Positions 25,141-40,100 of a stretch of DNA of 64,000 nt are shown piece after piece. A program made the translations under genes and the position numbers. Source of the DNA: JAHRAW01 sp965212085 (lineage in GTDB: Bacteria; Pseudomonadota; Gammaproteobacteria; Arenicellales; Poriferihabitantaceae). Position 1 is the stretch's first letter. The number at the start of each line of letters is the position of its first letter. The stretch is from positions 2,704,179 to 2,768,178 of the forward strand of contig OZ243042.1 in the NCBI GenBank assembly GCA_965212085.1, read 5' to 3'. The notes under the pieces are model-generated. The model did not search any database. It was not told the DNA's origin and was given only the letters and a program-made list of their open reading frames with translations.

Positions 25141-28100
25141 CGTTCCCTGCCGGTTTGCATCTCCACCCTCACCGTCGCTATGTTGCTGTTGGTATTACCA
25201 TCAGACACCCGGTAGGTGAAGCTGTCTCTCCTCTCTTCGCTGCCGTCGTGGACGTAAGTGAACGTCCCGTCGCCGAGCAGGCTCAGTGTGCCGTATTGCG
25301 GGAGCGTCATCATGCTGGCGGTTAAACCACTGCGCGCCGTATCCGGATCGCGGTCGTTGTCCAGTACGCTCGTAGCGCCGCCCGCCAGGGTTGTCGCCGT
25401 GGCGCCCCTGGTCATGACGATGCGATCATCCATCGCCACCGGCGAGTCATCGTTCGCCATGACCGTGATGGTCACCGTATCCGGGTTTGATGTGCTCTGC
25501 GCGTCCTCCACCGTCAGGCTGAACACCAGGGCCATGTTGTCCGTCAACTGCGGGACGGCAAAAACCGGGCGCACCGTGTTCATTCCGGCAAGGGATACCA
25601 CCGGCCCGCTGGCCTGACTCCATTCATACAACAGGGTTTCGCCTTCCGGGTCCGTGGAGGCGCTGCCGTCCAGGGTGACGGTTACGACGGCGCCGTCTGG
25701 CTCATCCACGGTTTGATCCGGGCCGGCGCGGGCGGTCGGGGCGTCGTTGGCCCCGGCGGTGACCGTGATGGTCACGGTGTCCGGCGCCGAGGCCGCGTTC
25801 TGCGGGTCGGCGACGATGAGGCGGAACTCCAACACCGCGGCCGATAACAGTTCGGTCGGCGCGATGAAGGTCGGCCGCTCGGCGGCGGTATCATCGAGGG
25901 TCACTTGCTCTCCGCTCAGTTGGGTCCACGCAAATGTCAGGGCATCACTCTCCGGGTCGGACGAGGCGCTGCCGTCAAGGGTTACGGTCGCGCCTTCGGC
26001 CACGGTCTGCGGTTGGCCCGCTTCGGCGGTGGGCGCGTCGTTATCCGCCGTTACCGTGATCGTCACCGTCGCCGTGTTGCTGTCCAGAGCGCCGTCGTTC
26101 ACGATATAGGTGAAACTGTCGCCGCTGGTTTCGCTGCCGTCGTGGGTGTAGGTGAAGGTGCCGTCCGCGTTCAGCGTCAGTGCGCCGTTGGCCGGGGTGG
26201 TTGCCACGCGGGCCGTCAAACTACCCTGCGCCGTGTCCACATCGCGGTCGTTGGCGAGGACGCTTGTCGCGCCGTCGGTCAGCGCCCGCGCCGTGCCGCC
26301 TTCAAGCACCATGAGCGCATCACTCTCCGCCACCGGCGCGTCGTTGGCCGCCGTGACCCTGACCGTTACCGGCGCCGTGGCGTCTTGACCGCCCGCCGTG
26401 GCGGTTATGGTGAGGTCGTAGGTCGGTGGCCCGCCCGGCGCTTCGAAATCCTCGCCGGTGCCGGTGTAACTGATCGCGCCGCTGTCCTCGTCAATGTTGA
26501 AGAGACCGGCGCCGCCGGTGGTGATGCTGTAAGTGATCGCGTCATTCTCCGGGTCGGTGGCCGTTACCGTATCCACGTCTATCGGCATCGTGCTACCGTC
26601 TTCGTTTTCAAGCAGAGTGAAAGCGTAAGGGTCGCCGACAAACTCCGGCGGCTCGTTCACATTGGTTACGGTCACCGTTACCGATGCCGTGTCGGTTAGC
26701 GTGTTGGCCGTGGCGATTATGGTGAGGGCGTAGGTCGGCGGCGGCGTCTCGAAATTCTCGCCGGTGCCGATGTAACTAATCACGCCACTCGTCCCGTCAA
26801 CGAGGAAGCGGGTCGTGTCGCCGGCGGTGATCACATATACCGGCGTGTCGGATACATCCGGGTCGGTGGCGGTTACCACGCCCAAATCAACCGGCGTCGA
26901 GCTGCCGTCTTCGTTCTCCGCCAGATTAAATGCGTAGGTGTCCGGATCAAACACTGGCGGCTCATCCTCGTTGGTGATATTGATGGTCACCGTGGCGGTG
27001 TCGGTCGCGTCTGCGCCGTCCGTAACCCGCACCATCAAGGTATAGCTGGGCTGGGTTTCGAGGTCTTCGCCGGGACCCGTGTAGGTAATCGCGCCGCTGC
27101 CCGGGTCAATGTTGAAAAGGGTCGTGGTGGTGGTGATGGCGTAGGTCAGCGTATCACCGGTATCCGGATCCTCGGCGGCGACCATGCCCACCGGCACCGG
27201 CGTACCGCCATCGCCGGGTTGATTCTCAATCAGCGTGAAAACGTAAGGGGTATTAATAAACACCGGCGGGTCGTTCTCGCCGGTTACCGTGATGGTGATG
27301 TCGCCGTTGGCGATGGCGTTTTGGTCATCCATGATCCGGTAGGTGGCCGTCACCATGCGGCTAGCACCGGGAAGGAGATCGTCAAACGCGCCGACCGGGT
27401 TGAAGTTGAGATCATCGCCCACAATGAGGGTGAGCGTACCGCCGCCTGACAAGACAACCATATCGCCGACATTCATCACGGTCACGCCGTTGATGGCGAT
27501 GACGGACAAGGTGTCATTTTCCGGATCGGTGTCGTTGTCGAGCACGGCAATGGTTATCGCCGTGTCTTCGTTGGTGCTGATGGCATCGGCCACCGCCATC
27601 GGCGGGTCGTTGGCGTTGCTCACCGTGACCGTGACGGCGGCGGTCGCCGAAAGACCACCCGCCGTGGCGGTTACGGTGAGGTCGTAGGTCAGCGGCGGCG
27701 TCTCAAAATCTTCGCCGTCGCCGACGTAACGAATGACGCCAGTCGCCGGGATAATGTCGAAGAGACCCGCGCCGCCGGCGGTGATGCTGTAGGTGACCGG
27801 GTCATTCTCCGGGTCAGTGGCCATCACCGTATCTACGTTTATCGGCATCGTGCTGCCGTCTTCGTTTTCAAGCAGGGTGAAAGCGTAAGGGTCGCCGACA
27901 AACTCCGGCGGCTCGTCCACGTTGGTCACGGTCACCGTTACCGATGCCGTGTCGCTTTGACCGTTGGCCGTGGCGATTATGGTGAGGTCGTAGGTCGGCG
28001 GCGGCGTCTCGAAATTCTCACCGGTGCCGATGTAACTAATCACGCCACTCGTCCCGTCAACGAGGAAGCGGGTCGTGTCGCCGGCGGTGATCACATATAC

Positions 28101-31100
28101 CGGCGTGTCGGATACATCCGGGTCGGTGGCGGTTACCATGCCCAAATCAACCGGCGTCGTGCTGCCGTCTTCGTTCTCCGCCAGATCAAATTCATAGTTG
28201 GGCACATCAAACTCCGGCTCGTCGTCCGCCCCGGTTACCGTGATCGTCAGCGTGCCGTCGGCGGTGGCCCGGCCATCGGAAACCCGGTAGGTGGCCGTCA
28301 ACTCGCTGCTCGTGGCGGGCGCGAGTTCATCAAACTCGCCGTTCGGATCAAAACTGAGCATGCCGTCGGCGTTGCGGGTGAGCGTGCCGCCGCCGGATAC
28401 GGCGACCGCCTGGTCGTCATTCACGGCCATGCCGTTGATGGCGCTGACGGTCAATGAATCACTTTCCGCGTCCGTGTCGTTGGCGAGCACGTCAATGACT
28501 ACCGCCGTGTCCTCGTCGGTGCCGCCGGTGTCGGCGACCGCCACCGGCGCGTCGTTCACGCCGCTCACCGTGATGGTCAGCGTGCCGTCCGCCGTGTTCG
28601 CACCATCGGTGATTTGGTAGGCCACTATCACCTCGCGGTCTTCGCCTACTTGGAGATCGTCAAACGCACCGAGTGGGTCGAAATCAAGCCTGCCGTCGGC
28701 GTTGCGGGTGAGCGTGCCGCCGCCCGGCAAGGCAACCGAAACACCGATATTCGCCGGGGCGCCGTTGATGGTGGCGACGGACAAGGCGTCATCTTCCGGG
28801 TCGGTATCGTTGTCAAGCACGGCAATGGGCGCCGGCGTGTCCTCGTCGGTTGCGAGGGTGTCCGCCATCGCCACCGGCACATCGTTCACGCCGGTGATCA
28901 TAATCCGCACCATGGCCCCCGGAATGCCGGGCGCGCTCGCCGCCACGGAGAACGCTTCCATTCCGTCCCGGCCGGCGCTCAAGCGATTGGTTGCGTCCCG
29001 GCTGTTGTCGAGCGTGTAGGTCCAGGCGCCGGTGGCGGCGAGGGTGAAGGTGCCAAATGTGCCGGGGGTCGGATCATCCTGCGCCACAAAAGTCTCGGCA
29101 GCGCCGTCGGGATTGATGATTGCCAGCGTCCCCGTCGCTTGGTTCTGCGCCGCATCCTCAACCACCGCCCCGCTCAAGTTCCCGCCGATGACCGCGGCGG
29201 CGGACACGGTGATGGTCACGGCGTCCGGCTCTGATGCCGTGTTTTGATCATCGGTTACGACCAGCCGGAACCCAAACGACACGGCCTCGGTCAGCCCGGT
29301 GGGGGCGGTGAAGGTGGGTTGTGCGATGGTGGCGGCGCTGAGGGTAACAAGCGGGCCGCTGGCGCGACTCCATTGATAGGTCAGCACCCCGTTCTCCGGG
29401 TCGGTGGAGGCGGTGCCGTCCAGGGTTACGGTTACCCCTTCGGCCACGGTCTGCGGCGGGCCGGCGTTGGCGGTCGGCGCGTCGTTCACGCCGGTCACCG
29501 TGATGGTCACCTCGCCCTCGTCCGTGGCGCTCCCATCCGTGATTTGGTAGGTGGCCGTTACGGAGCGGTCTTCGGTTGGCGCGAGATCGTCAAATGCGCC
29601 GCGCGGGTCGAAGCTGAGCTCGCCGTCGGCGGTGAGCGTGAGCGTGCCGCCGTTCATTACGGCAACCGTTTGACCGCCACCGGCAGTCACCGCCGTGCCG
29701 TTGATGGCAACGACGGTCAAGGTGTCATTCGCCGCATCCACGTCCATATCGTTGTCAAGCACGTCAATCGCCACCACCTCATCCTCGGTGGTGTCGGCGT
29801 CATCATCCATCGCCAGCGGCGGATCATTGGCATCGGTCACCGTGACCGTGACCGGAGCCGTGGCGGTCGCAGGTGCACCACCCGCCGTGGCGGTTATGGT
29901 GAGGTTGTATATTGGTGGCCCGCCTGTTTCTTCGAAATCTTCGCCGCTACCCGTATACCGAATGACGCCACTCGCCCCGTCTATGTCGAAGAGAGACATG
30001 CCGCCGGCGGTGATGCTGTACACAATCGGGACATTCTCCGGGTCGGTGGCCGTTACCGCAGAAAACTCTATCGCCGTCGTGCCGCCGTCCCGGTTTTCCA
30101 CCAGTTCAAATTCGTAGGAAGCCGGGTCAAACACCGGCGGCTCGTCCACGTTGGTTACCGAAACCGTGACCGGAGCAGTCGCGGCAAAAGTGCCCGCCGT
30201 GGCGGTTATCGTGAGGTTGTAGCTCGGCGCCCCGCCCTGCGCTTCAAAATCCTCGCCGGCGCCGGTGTAACGAATGACGCCACTCGTCCCGTCAATGTTG
30301 AAGAGACCGGCACCGCCGGTGGTGATGCTGTAAACAATCTCATCGCCTTCCGGGTCGGTGGCCGTTACCGCATCAAACGCCACCACTGACGCGCCGCCGT
30401 CCCGGTTTTCCGCCAGATCAAATTCGTAGGTGTCCGGGTCAAACACCGGCGGCTCGTCCACGTTGGTTACCGTTACCGTGACCGCAGCAGTCGCCGTATC
30501 ACCCCCCGCCGTGGCAGTTACGCTGAGTTCGTACACCGGCGGCCCGTCCGGCGCTTCAAAATCCTCGCCGGTGCCGGTGTAGGCAATCGCGCCGCTCGCG
30601 GAATTAATCTCGAACTTGCCCTGCGGATCACCGGCGGCGATCGCATATACCGGCGTGTCGGTTGCATCCGCGTCGGTGGCGATTACCGTGCCCACATCAA
30701 CCGGCGTCGAGCTGCCGTCTTCGTTCTCCGGCAGATCAAATGCGTAGGTGAGCGAGTCAAACACCGGCGGGTCGTTCATTCCCGTAACCGTGATGGTGAC
30801 CGTGTCCGGCTCTGATGCCGTGTTTTGATCATCGGTAACGACCAACTGGAACCCAAACGACACGGCCTCGGTCAGCCCGGTGGGGGCGGTGAAGGTGGGT
30901 TGGGCGGTGGCGTCGCTGAGGGTAACAAGCGGGCCGCTGGTGCGGCTCCATTGATAGGTCAGCACCCCGTTCTCCGGGTCGGTGGAGGCGGTGCCGTCCA
31001 GGGTTACGGTTACCCCTTCGTCCACGGTCTGCGGTTCACCCGCGTCCGCGGTCGGTGCGTCGTTGATGCCCCTCACCGTAATGGTCACCTGGGCTTCGGC

Positions 31101-34100
31101 TGTGCCGCCCCGGCCATCCGAGATTTGGTAGGTTGCCATTACCTCGCGGTTTTCGGTTGGCGCGAGATCGTCAAATGCACCGACTGGGTTAAAGTTGAGA
31201 TTACCGCCGGCGTTGCGGCTGAGCGTGCCGCCGCCTGATACGGCAACCGCTTGACCGTCATTCACCGTCGTGCCGTTGATGGCGGTCACGGTCAAGGGGT
31301 CATTCGCCGCATCCACGTCCATGTCGTTGTCAAGCACGTCAATCGCCACCATCGCATCCTCGGTGGTGTCGGCGTCATCATCCACCGCCACCGGTGGGTC
31401 GTTGGCATCGGTCACCGTGACCGTCACCGGAGCGGTCGCAGCAGCACCACCCGCCGTGGCGGTTATGGTGAGGTTGTACACCGGCGGCCCGCTCTGTGCT
31501 TCGAAATCCTCACCGACGCCGATGTAACTGATCGCGCCACTTGCCCCGTTAATGCTGAAGAGACCCGCATCGCCGGTGGTGATGCTGTACACAATCGCGT
31601 CATTCTCCGGGTCGGTGGCGGTCGCCGTGCCCAACATAACCGGCGGTGTGCCATTCCGGTTTTCTTCCAGGTTAAAGGCGTAGGTGGCCGGAGCAAATAC
31701 CGGCGGCTCATCCTCGTTGCCGATATTGATGGTCACCATGGCGGTGTCGGTGTCGCCCGCGCCGTCCGTAACCCGCACCATCAAGGTATGGCTGGCCTGG
31801 GTTTCGAGGTCTTCGCCGGAACCCGTGTAGGTAATCGCACCGCTGGCCTCGTCAATGCTGAAACGGGTCGCGCCGGTGGTGGTGATGGCGTAGGTCAGCG
31901 TATCACCGGCGTCCGGATCATCGGCGGCGACCGCGCCCACCGCCACCGGCGTACCACCATCGCCGGGTTGATTCTCAATCAGCGTGAAAACGTAAGGGGT
32001 ATTAATAAACACCGGCGGGTCGTTCACGCCGGTTACCGTGATGGTGATGTCGCCGTCGGCGATAGCGTTCTGGTCGTCCATGATCCGGTAGGTGGCGGTC
32101 ACCGGGCGGTTTTGACCGGGGAGGAGATCGTCAAACGCGCCGACCGGGTTGAAGTTGAGATCGCCGCCCACGATGAGGGTGAGCGTACCGCCGCCCGTTA
32201 CGTCAACCATATCGCCGACATTCATCACGGTCACGCCGTTGATGGCGATGACGGACAAGGTGTCATTTTCCTGATCCGTGTCGTTGGCGAGCACGTCAAT
32301 GGTTATCGCCGTGTCTTCGTTGGTGCTGATGGCATCGGCCACCGCCACCGGCGGGTCGTTGGCGTTGGTCACTGTGACCGTGACGGCAGCGGTCGCATCA
32401 AGAGCGCCCGCCGTGGCGGTTACGGTGAGGGCGTAGGTCAGCGGCACTGTTTCAAAATCCTCGCCGGTACCGATGTAACGAATGACGCCAGTCGCCGGGA
32501 TAATGGTGAAGAGACCCGCGCCGCCGGTGATGCTGTAGGTGATCGGGTCATTCTCCGGATCGGTGGCCCTCACCGTATCCACGTCTATCGGCATCGTGCT
32601 GCCGTCTTCGTTTTCAAGCAGGGTGAAAGCGTAAGGGTCGCCGACAAACTCCGGCGCTTCGTCCACGTTGGTCACCGTTATCGTAACCGTCGTGGTGACG
32701 GGAACATTGCCCGCCGTGGCGGTGACGCTGAGTTCGTACACCGGCGGCCCGCCGGTTTCTTCAAAATCTTCGCCGGTGCCGGTGTAACCAATCGCACCGC
32801 TCGCGGAATCAATCTCGAACTTGTCCTGCGTATTACCATCGATGATCGCATATACCGGCGTGTCGGATTCGTCCGGGTCGGTGGCGGTTACCGTGCCCAA
32901 CACAATCGGCGTCGAGCTGCCGTCCTGGTTCTCCGCCAAGTCAAATGCGTACGGGACGCCGGTGAACACTGGAATATCATCTTCGCCCGTGACCATGATG
33001 GTGACCGTGTCCGGCAACGAGGGTTCGCTCTGATCATCGGTGACGATCAACTGGAACACAAACGACACGGCCTCGGAAAGCCCGGTGGGGGCGGTGAAGG
33101 TGGGTTGGGCGATGGTGGCGTTGCTGAGCGTAACAACCGGGTCGCTGGTGTGGGTCCATTCATAATCCAGCATCCCGTTCTCCGGGTCCGAGGAACCGGT
33201 GCCGTCCAGGGTTACGGTTACGCCTTCGGCTACGGTCTGCGGCAGGCCCGCGTCCGCGGTCGGCGCGTCGTTGAGGCCGTTCACCGTAATGGTCACCTCG
33301 CCCTCGTCCGTACCGCCCCGGCCATCGGTGATTTGGTAGGTGGCCGTTACTTCGCGGTTCGCGGTTGGCGCAAGATCGTCAAACGCGCCGCGCGGGTCAA
33401 AGCTGAGCATGCCGTCGGCGTTGAGAGTGAGCGTGCCGCCGTCCGTTACGTCAATCACTTGACCGCCACCGGCAGTCACCGTCGTGCCGTTGATGGCGGC
33501 GACGGTCAAGGCGTCATTGTCCGCGTCCGTATCATTGGCAAGCGCGTCAAACACCATCGCCGTATCTTCGTTGGTTACAAAAGTATCATCCACCGCCACC
33601 GGCGCATCGTTCTCCGGCGTTACCGTGATCGTCACCGTCGCCGGGACGCTGTTCAAAACGCCGTCGTTCACGATATAGGTGAAGCTGTCGCTATTCGTCT
33701 CGCTGCCGTTGTGTTCATAACTGAAGGTGCCGTCCTCGTTCAAATCCAATGTGCCGTGGGCCGGGGCGGTGACCCGGCTTACGGTCAAAGCGCTTTGCGC
33801 CGTATCCACATCGCGGTCGTTGGCCCGCACACTCAACGCGCCACCGGTCAGGGTCGTCGCCGTGCCGCCCTCGGCTACCATGATTTCGTCAGCCACCGCC
33901 TGCGGCGGGTCGTTCGCCCCGATGACCGTGATCACCACCGTTGCCGGCGTCCCATCCAACGCCATCACCTCAAAGGTATCCATCACCTCTGCGTCCGCGG
34001 CCAGCGCGTCGGTCTGCGGGTCGGCATTGTCCAGCGTGTACGTCCAGTCCCCCGCCGGCACGATCGCCAGCGTCCCGTAGATTCCCTGGTAATCCCCATC

Positions 34101-37100
34101 CGGGGTCAACACGATGCTCGCAGCCGGCGCAAAACCGTCTGCTCCGTCCACGTCGTCCACCATCAGCATACCCGCCGCCGTATTCTCATCCGCGTCCTCG
34201 GTAACTTCTCCGAGTAGGCCGCTGATCACCGCCGGGTCATTCAATCCCGTCACCGTAATGGTCAGCGTGCCGCCGGCCGTGGCGCTCCCATCCGTGATTT
34301 GGTAGGTGGCTGTTACGGAGCGGTCTTCGGTTGACGCGAGGTCTTCAAATTCGCCGTTCGGATTGAAGTTGAGCCTGCCGTCGGCGGTGAGTGTGAGCGT
34401 GCCGCCGCCGGTTACATCAATCGCTTGACCGTCACCGGCAGTCACCGCCGTGCCATTGATGGCAACGACGGACAAGGGGTCATTCGCCGCATCCTCGTCC
34501 GTGTCGTTGGCGAGCACGTCAATCGCCATCGCCGTATCCTCGTTGGCATCGGCGTCATCATCCACCGCCACCGGCGGGTCATTGGCATCGGTCACCGTCA
34601 CCGTGACCGCCGTGGGTACGGACACACCGCCCGCCGTGGCGGTTACCATCAGGTTGTACACCGGCGGCCCGCCCTGCGCTTCAAAATTCTCGCCGGCGCC
34701 GATGTAGCCAATCGCGCCGCTCGCGGAATCAATCTCGAACTTGCCCTGCGGATCGCCTTCGGCGATCGCATAACTCGGCGTGTCGGTTTCATCCGCGTCG
34801 GTGGCGGTTACCACGCCCACATCAACCGGCGTCGAGCTGCCGTCTTCGTTTTCCGCCAGGGTGAAAGCGTAGGGGGTGTCGGTGAACACCGGGATATCGT
34901 CGTCGCCCGTGACCGTGATGATCACCGTGTCCGGCTCTGATGCCGTGTTCTGATCATCGGTGACGATCAACTGGAACTCCAGCATCGCGTCCTCGGACAG
35001 CCCGGTGGGGCTGGTGAAGGTGGGTTGGGCGACGTTGCTGAGCGTAACAAGCGGGCCGTCGGTGCGGGTCCATTGATAGGTCAGCGGCCCGCCTTCCGGG
35101 TCCGAGGAGCGAGTGCCGTCCAGGGTTACGATCATGCCTTCGGTCACGGTCTGCATCATACCCGCGTCCGCGGTCGGCGCGTCGTTGAGGCCCCTCACCG
35201 TAATGGTCACCTGCGCTTCGGCTGTGCCGCCCCGGCCATCCGAGATTTGGTAGGTTGCCGTTACGGAACGGCTTCCACCCATCGCAAGGTTTTCAAATGC
35301 GCCGTTCGGATTGAAGTTGAGATTACCGCCGGCGATGAGCGTGAGCGTGCCGCCGTTCATGACGGCAACCGCTTGACCGGCGCCGGCAGTCACCGGCGTG
35401 TTGTTGATGGCAACGACGGTCAAGATGTCATTCGCCGCATCCACGTCCCTGTCGTTGTCAAGCACGTCAATCGCCACCACCTCATCCTCGGTGGTGTCGG
35501 CGTCATCATCCATCGCCACCGGCGGGTCATTGGCATCGGTCACCGTGACCGTGACCGCAGCCGTGGCGGTCGGAGGACCGCCGCCTGCTGTGGCGGTTAT
35601 GGTGAGGTTGTACACCGGCACTCCGCTCTGTGCTTCAAAATCTTCGCCGGTACCGATATAACGAATGACGCCACTCGCCCCGTTAATGTCGAAGAGGGGC
35701 GTGTCGCCGGCGGTGATGCTGTACACAATCGGGACATTCTCCGGGTCGGTGGCGGTTACCGCATCAAACGCCACCTCCGTGGCACTGCCGTCCCGGTTCT
35801 CCGCCAGCGTGAAAGCGTAAGGGTCACCGACAAACTCCGGCGGCTCGTTCACGTTAGTCACGGTCACCGTGACCGATGCCGTGTCGTTTTGGCCGTTGGC
35901 CGTGGCGGTTATCGTGAGCGCATAGCTCAGCGGCAGCGCTTCAAAATTCTCGCCGGTGCCGGTGTAACGAATGACGCCGCTCGTCTCGTCAATGTTGAAG
36001 AGACCGGCGCCGCCGGCGGTGATCGTGTATGTTGGCGTGTCACCGTCATCCGGGTCGGTGGCCGTTACCGCAGCAAACGCAACCACCGACGTGCTGCCGT
36101 TCCGGTTTTCTTCCAGGTCAAAGGCGTAGGTGTCCGGGTCAAACATCGGCGGCTCGTCCACGTTGGTTACCGTAATCGTGACCGTCGTGGTTACGGGAAC
36201 ACCGCCCGCCGTGGCGGTCACCATCAGGACGTACACCGGCGGCCCGTCCGGCGCTTCAAAATCTTCGCCGGTGCCGATGTAGCCAATCGCACCGCTCGCG
36301 GAATCAATCTCGAACTTGTTTTGCAGATCACCGGCGGCGATCGCATATACCGGCGTGTCGGATACATCCGGGTCGGTGGCGGTTACCACGCCCACCGCCA
36401 CCGGCGTCGAACTACCGTTCTGATTTTCCGCCAGACCAAATGCGTAGGTGGACAAATCAAACACCGGCGGGTCGTCCTCCGGCGTCACCGTGATCGTTAC
36501 CGTCGCCGGTGAGCTGTCCCGTTCGGTGTCGTTCACGATATAGGTGAAGCTGTCGCTATCCTCCTCATCGCCGTTGTGGGTGTACGTGAAGGTGCCGTCC
36601 TCATTCAAATCCAATGTGCCGTGAGCCGGGCCTGTGCCCACACGAACCGTCAACTCGTCCGTGGCCGTCTCCGCATCGCGGTCGTTATCCCGCACGCTGG
36701 TCGCGCCACTCGTCAGGGTCATCGCCGTGCCGCCCTCGGCGACCGTGAACGCATCCGCCACCGCCATCGGTGCGTCGTTCACCGGCATTACCGTGATCGT
36801 TACCGTTGCCGCGTTGCTGTCCAAAGCGCCGTCGTTCACGATATAGGTGAAGCTGTCGCTCAGCGTCTCGGTGCCGTCGTGGACATACATGAAGGTACCG
36901 TCCGCGTTCAGCGTCAGTGCGCCGCTGGCCGGGCCGCTATCCACCTTGACCGTCAACTCGCCGGCATCTGTATCCGAATCAGTGTCGTTGGCCAGCACGC
37001 TCAATGCGCCACCGGTCAGGGTCGTGGCCGTGCCGCCCTCGGCGACCGTGAACGCATCCGCCACCGCCACCGGCGGGTCGTTCTCCGGCGTTACCGTAAT

Positions 37101-40100
37101 CGTCACCGTCGCCGGGGCGCTGTCCAAAGCGCCGTCGTTCACGATATAGGTGAAGCTGTCGCTCAGCGTCTCGGTGCCGTCGTGGACATACATGAAGGTA
37201 CCGTCCGCGTTCAGCGTCAGTGCGCCGTTGGCCGGGCCGCTATCCACCTTGACCGTCAACTCGCCGGCATCTGTATCCGAATCAGTGTCGTTGGCCAGCA
37301 CATTCGTGGTTATGTCGTCCGCCAAAGTCGTCGCCATACCACCCTCGGCCACCGTGATTTCGTCATCCACCGCCACCGGCGCATCGTTCACCGGCGTTAC
37401 CGTGATCGTCACCGTCGCCGGGGCGCTGTCCCGTTCGGTGTCGCTCACGATATAGGTGAAACTGTCGCTACTCGTCTCGCCGCCATTGTGGACATAACTG
37501 AAGGTGCCGTCCGTGTTCAGGGTCAATGTGCCGTTGGCCGGGCCGGTTGCCACCCTGACCGTCAACGCGTTGGTGGCCGTCTCCGCATCGCTGTCGTTAT
37601 CCCGCACGCTCAATGCGCCACCGGCCAGGGTCGTCGCCGTGCCGCCCTCGGCCACCGTGAACGCATCCGCCCTCGCCACCGGCGCGTCGTTCTCCTGCGT
37701 GATCGTAATCGTTACCGTCGCCGGTGCGCTGTCGTCGTCGCCGTCGTTTGCGATATAGGTGAAACTGTCGCTGGTCGTCTCACCGCCGTCGTGGGTATAA
37801 CTGAAGGCACCGTTCGGGTTCAGGGTCAACTCGCCGTTGTCCGGGCCGGTTGCCACCCTGACCGTCAAGTCATCGGCGGACGTCTCGGCATCGCTGTCAT
37901 TGGCCGTTACGCTCGTGGTCATACCGTCCGCCAAAGTCGTCGCCGTACCGCCCTCGGCCACCGTGAACGCATCGCCCAACGCCACCGGCGGGTCGTTCAC
38001 CGGCGTTATCGTGATCGTTACCGTCGCCGTGTTGCTGTCCAAAGCGCCGTCGTTCACGCGGTAGGTGAAGCGGTCGCTATCCTCCTCATCGCCGTTGTGG
38101 ACATAACTAAAGGTGCCGTCCGTGTTCAGCGTCAGCGTGCCGTGGGCCGGGGCGGTGACCCGGCTTACGATCAAAGCGCTTTGCGCCGTATCCACATCGC
38201 TGTCGTTGGCCCGCACACTCAACGCGCCACCGGTCAGGGTCGTTGCCGTGCCGCCTTCGGCCACCGTGATTTCGTCCGCCACCGCCAGCGGCGCATCGTT
38301 CACCGGCGTTACCGTAATGGTCACCGTGCCTTCGTCCGTGCCGCCCCGGCCATCCGTGATTTGGTAGGTTGCCGTCACCTCGCTACTCTCATCCGGCGCG
38401 AGGTCTTCAAACGCGCCGTTCGGGTTGAAGTTGAGTCTGCCGTCGGCATTGAGGGTGAGCGTGCCGCCGTCCGTTACGGCAATCGCTTGACCGTCACCGG
38501 CAATCACATCCGTGCCGTTGATGGCGGCGACGAACAAGGTGTCCCCGTCCACATCCGTGTCGTTGCTATGCGCGTCAAACACCACCGCCATATCCTCGTT
38601 GGTTTCAACGGCATCATCCACCGCCACCGGCGGGTCGTTCTCGCCTGTTATCGTAATGGTCACCGTCGCCGGAGCGCTGTCCCGTTCGGTGTCGTTCACG
38701 ATATAGGTGAAACGGTCGCTACTCGTCTCGCCGCCGTCGTGGGTATAACTGAAGGTGCCGTCCGTGTTCAGGGTCAATGTGCCGTTGGCCGGGCCGGTAG
38801 CCACCCTGACCGTCAACGCACCGGCATCCGTATCCGCATCCGTGTCGTTGTCCAGCACGCTCAATGCGCCATCCGCCAGCGCCGTCGCCGTGCCGCCCTC
38901 GGCTACCGTGATCGCATCGTCCACCGCCAGCGGCGCGTCGTTATCCGCCGTAATCGTGATCGCCACCGTCGCCGTGTTGCTGTCCAAAGCGCCGTCGTTT
39001 GCGATATAGGTGAAGCTGTCGCTCAGCGTCTCGCCGCCGTCGTGGGTATAACTGAAGGCGCCGTTCGGGTTCAGGGTCAACTCGCCGTTGTCCGGGCCGG
39101 TTGCCACCCTGACCGTCAAGTCATCGGCGGACGTCTCGGCATCGCTATCATTGGCCGTTACGCTCGTGGTAACCTCGTCCGTCAAAGTCGCCGTCGTGCC
39201 GCCCTCAATGACCGTGATCGCATCATCCCTCGCCACCGGCGCGTCGTTCTCCAGCATCACCGTGATCGCCACCGTCGCCGGGACGCTATCGTCATCGCCG
39301 TCGTTCACGATATAGGTAAAGCGGTCGCTATCCTCCTCATCGCCGTTGTGGGCGTAAATGAAGGTGCCGTCCGCGTTCAGGGTCAATGCGCCGTGGGCCG
39401 GGCCGGTTTCCACCCGAACCGTCAATGCGTCGGTGGCCGTCTCCACGTCGCTGTCGTTGTCCCGTACGCTGAGTGCGCCGCCGGTCAGGGTTGTCGCCGT
39501 GCCGCCTTCGACCACCGTGAACGCATCGTTCACCGCCACCGGCAGGTCGTTCACCGGCGTAATCGTGATCGTTACCGTCGCCGCTACGCTGTCCAAAAAG
39601 CCGTCGTTCACGATATAGGTGAAACTGTCGCTGCGCGTCTCGTCGCCGTTGTGGGCGTAACTGAAAGTGCCGTCCGGGTTCAGCGTGAACCGGCCGTTGA
39701 CCGGGGCCGCCATCAGCGTAACCCGCAACGACCCGACCGCCGTATCCACGTCTCTGTCATTATTCAGCACACTGGATGCGCTACCGCTCAGGGTCGTTGC
39801 CGTGCCGCCCTCGGCCACCGTGATCGCATCCGCCTCCGCCTCCGGCGGCTCGTTCACGTTGATTATGGTCACGACCACCGCAACTTGGGTGAATCGTTCG
39901 CCCGCCGTGGCGGATACGATGATGGTGTACACCGGCGGCCCGCCCGGCGCTTCATGATCCTCGCCGGGGCCGGTGTAACTGAACGCGCCGCTTCCCGGGT
40001 CAACGCTGAAGCGATCCGTGTCGCCGATGGCGATGGCGTAGATGATTTCGTCACCATCCGGGTCGATAGCGGTCACCTTGCCCAACAGAATCGGCGGCGT

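Noticed and set aside
31251..34217. Plus-strand open frame of 988 codons, and others at 41748-43637, 46821-48140 and 48498-51032
   Set aside because: Same explanation: antisense shadows of repeat modules, with no start signals or recognised domains.
36480..39850. Regular repeats of about 303 bp considered as a CRISPR array or satellite
   Set aside because: The units are codon-phased, translate to a consistent protein module and are far longer than CRISPR repeats.
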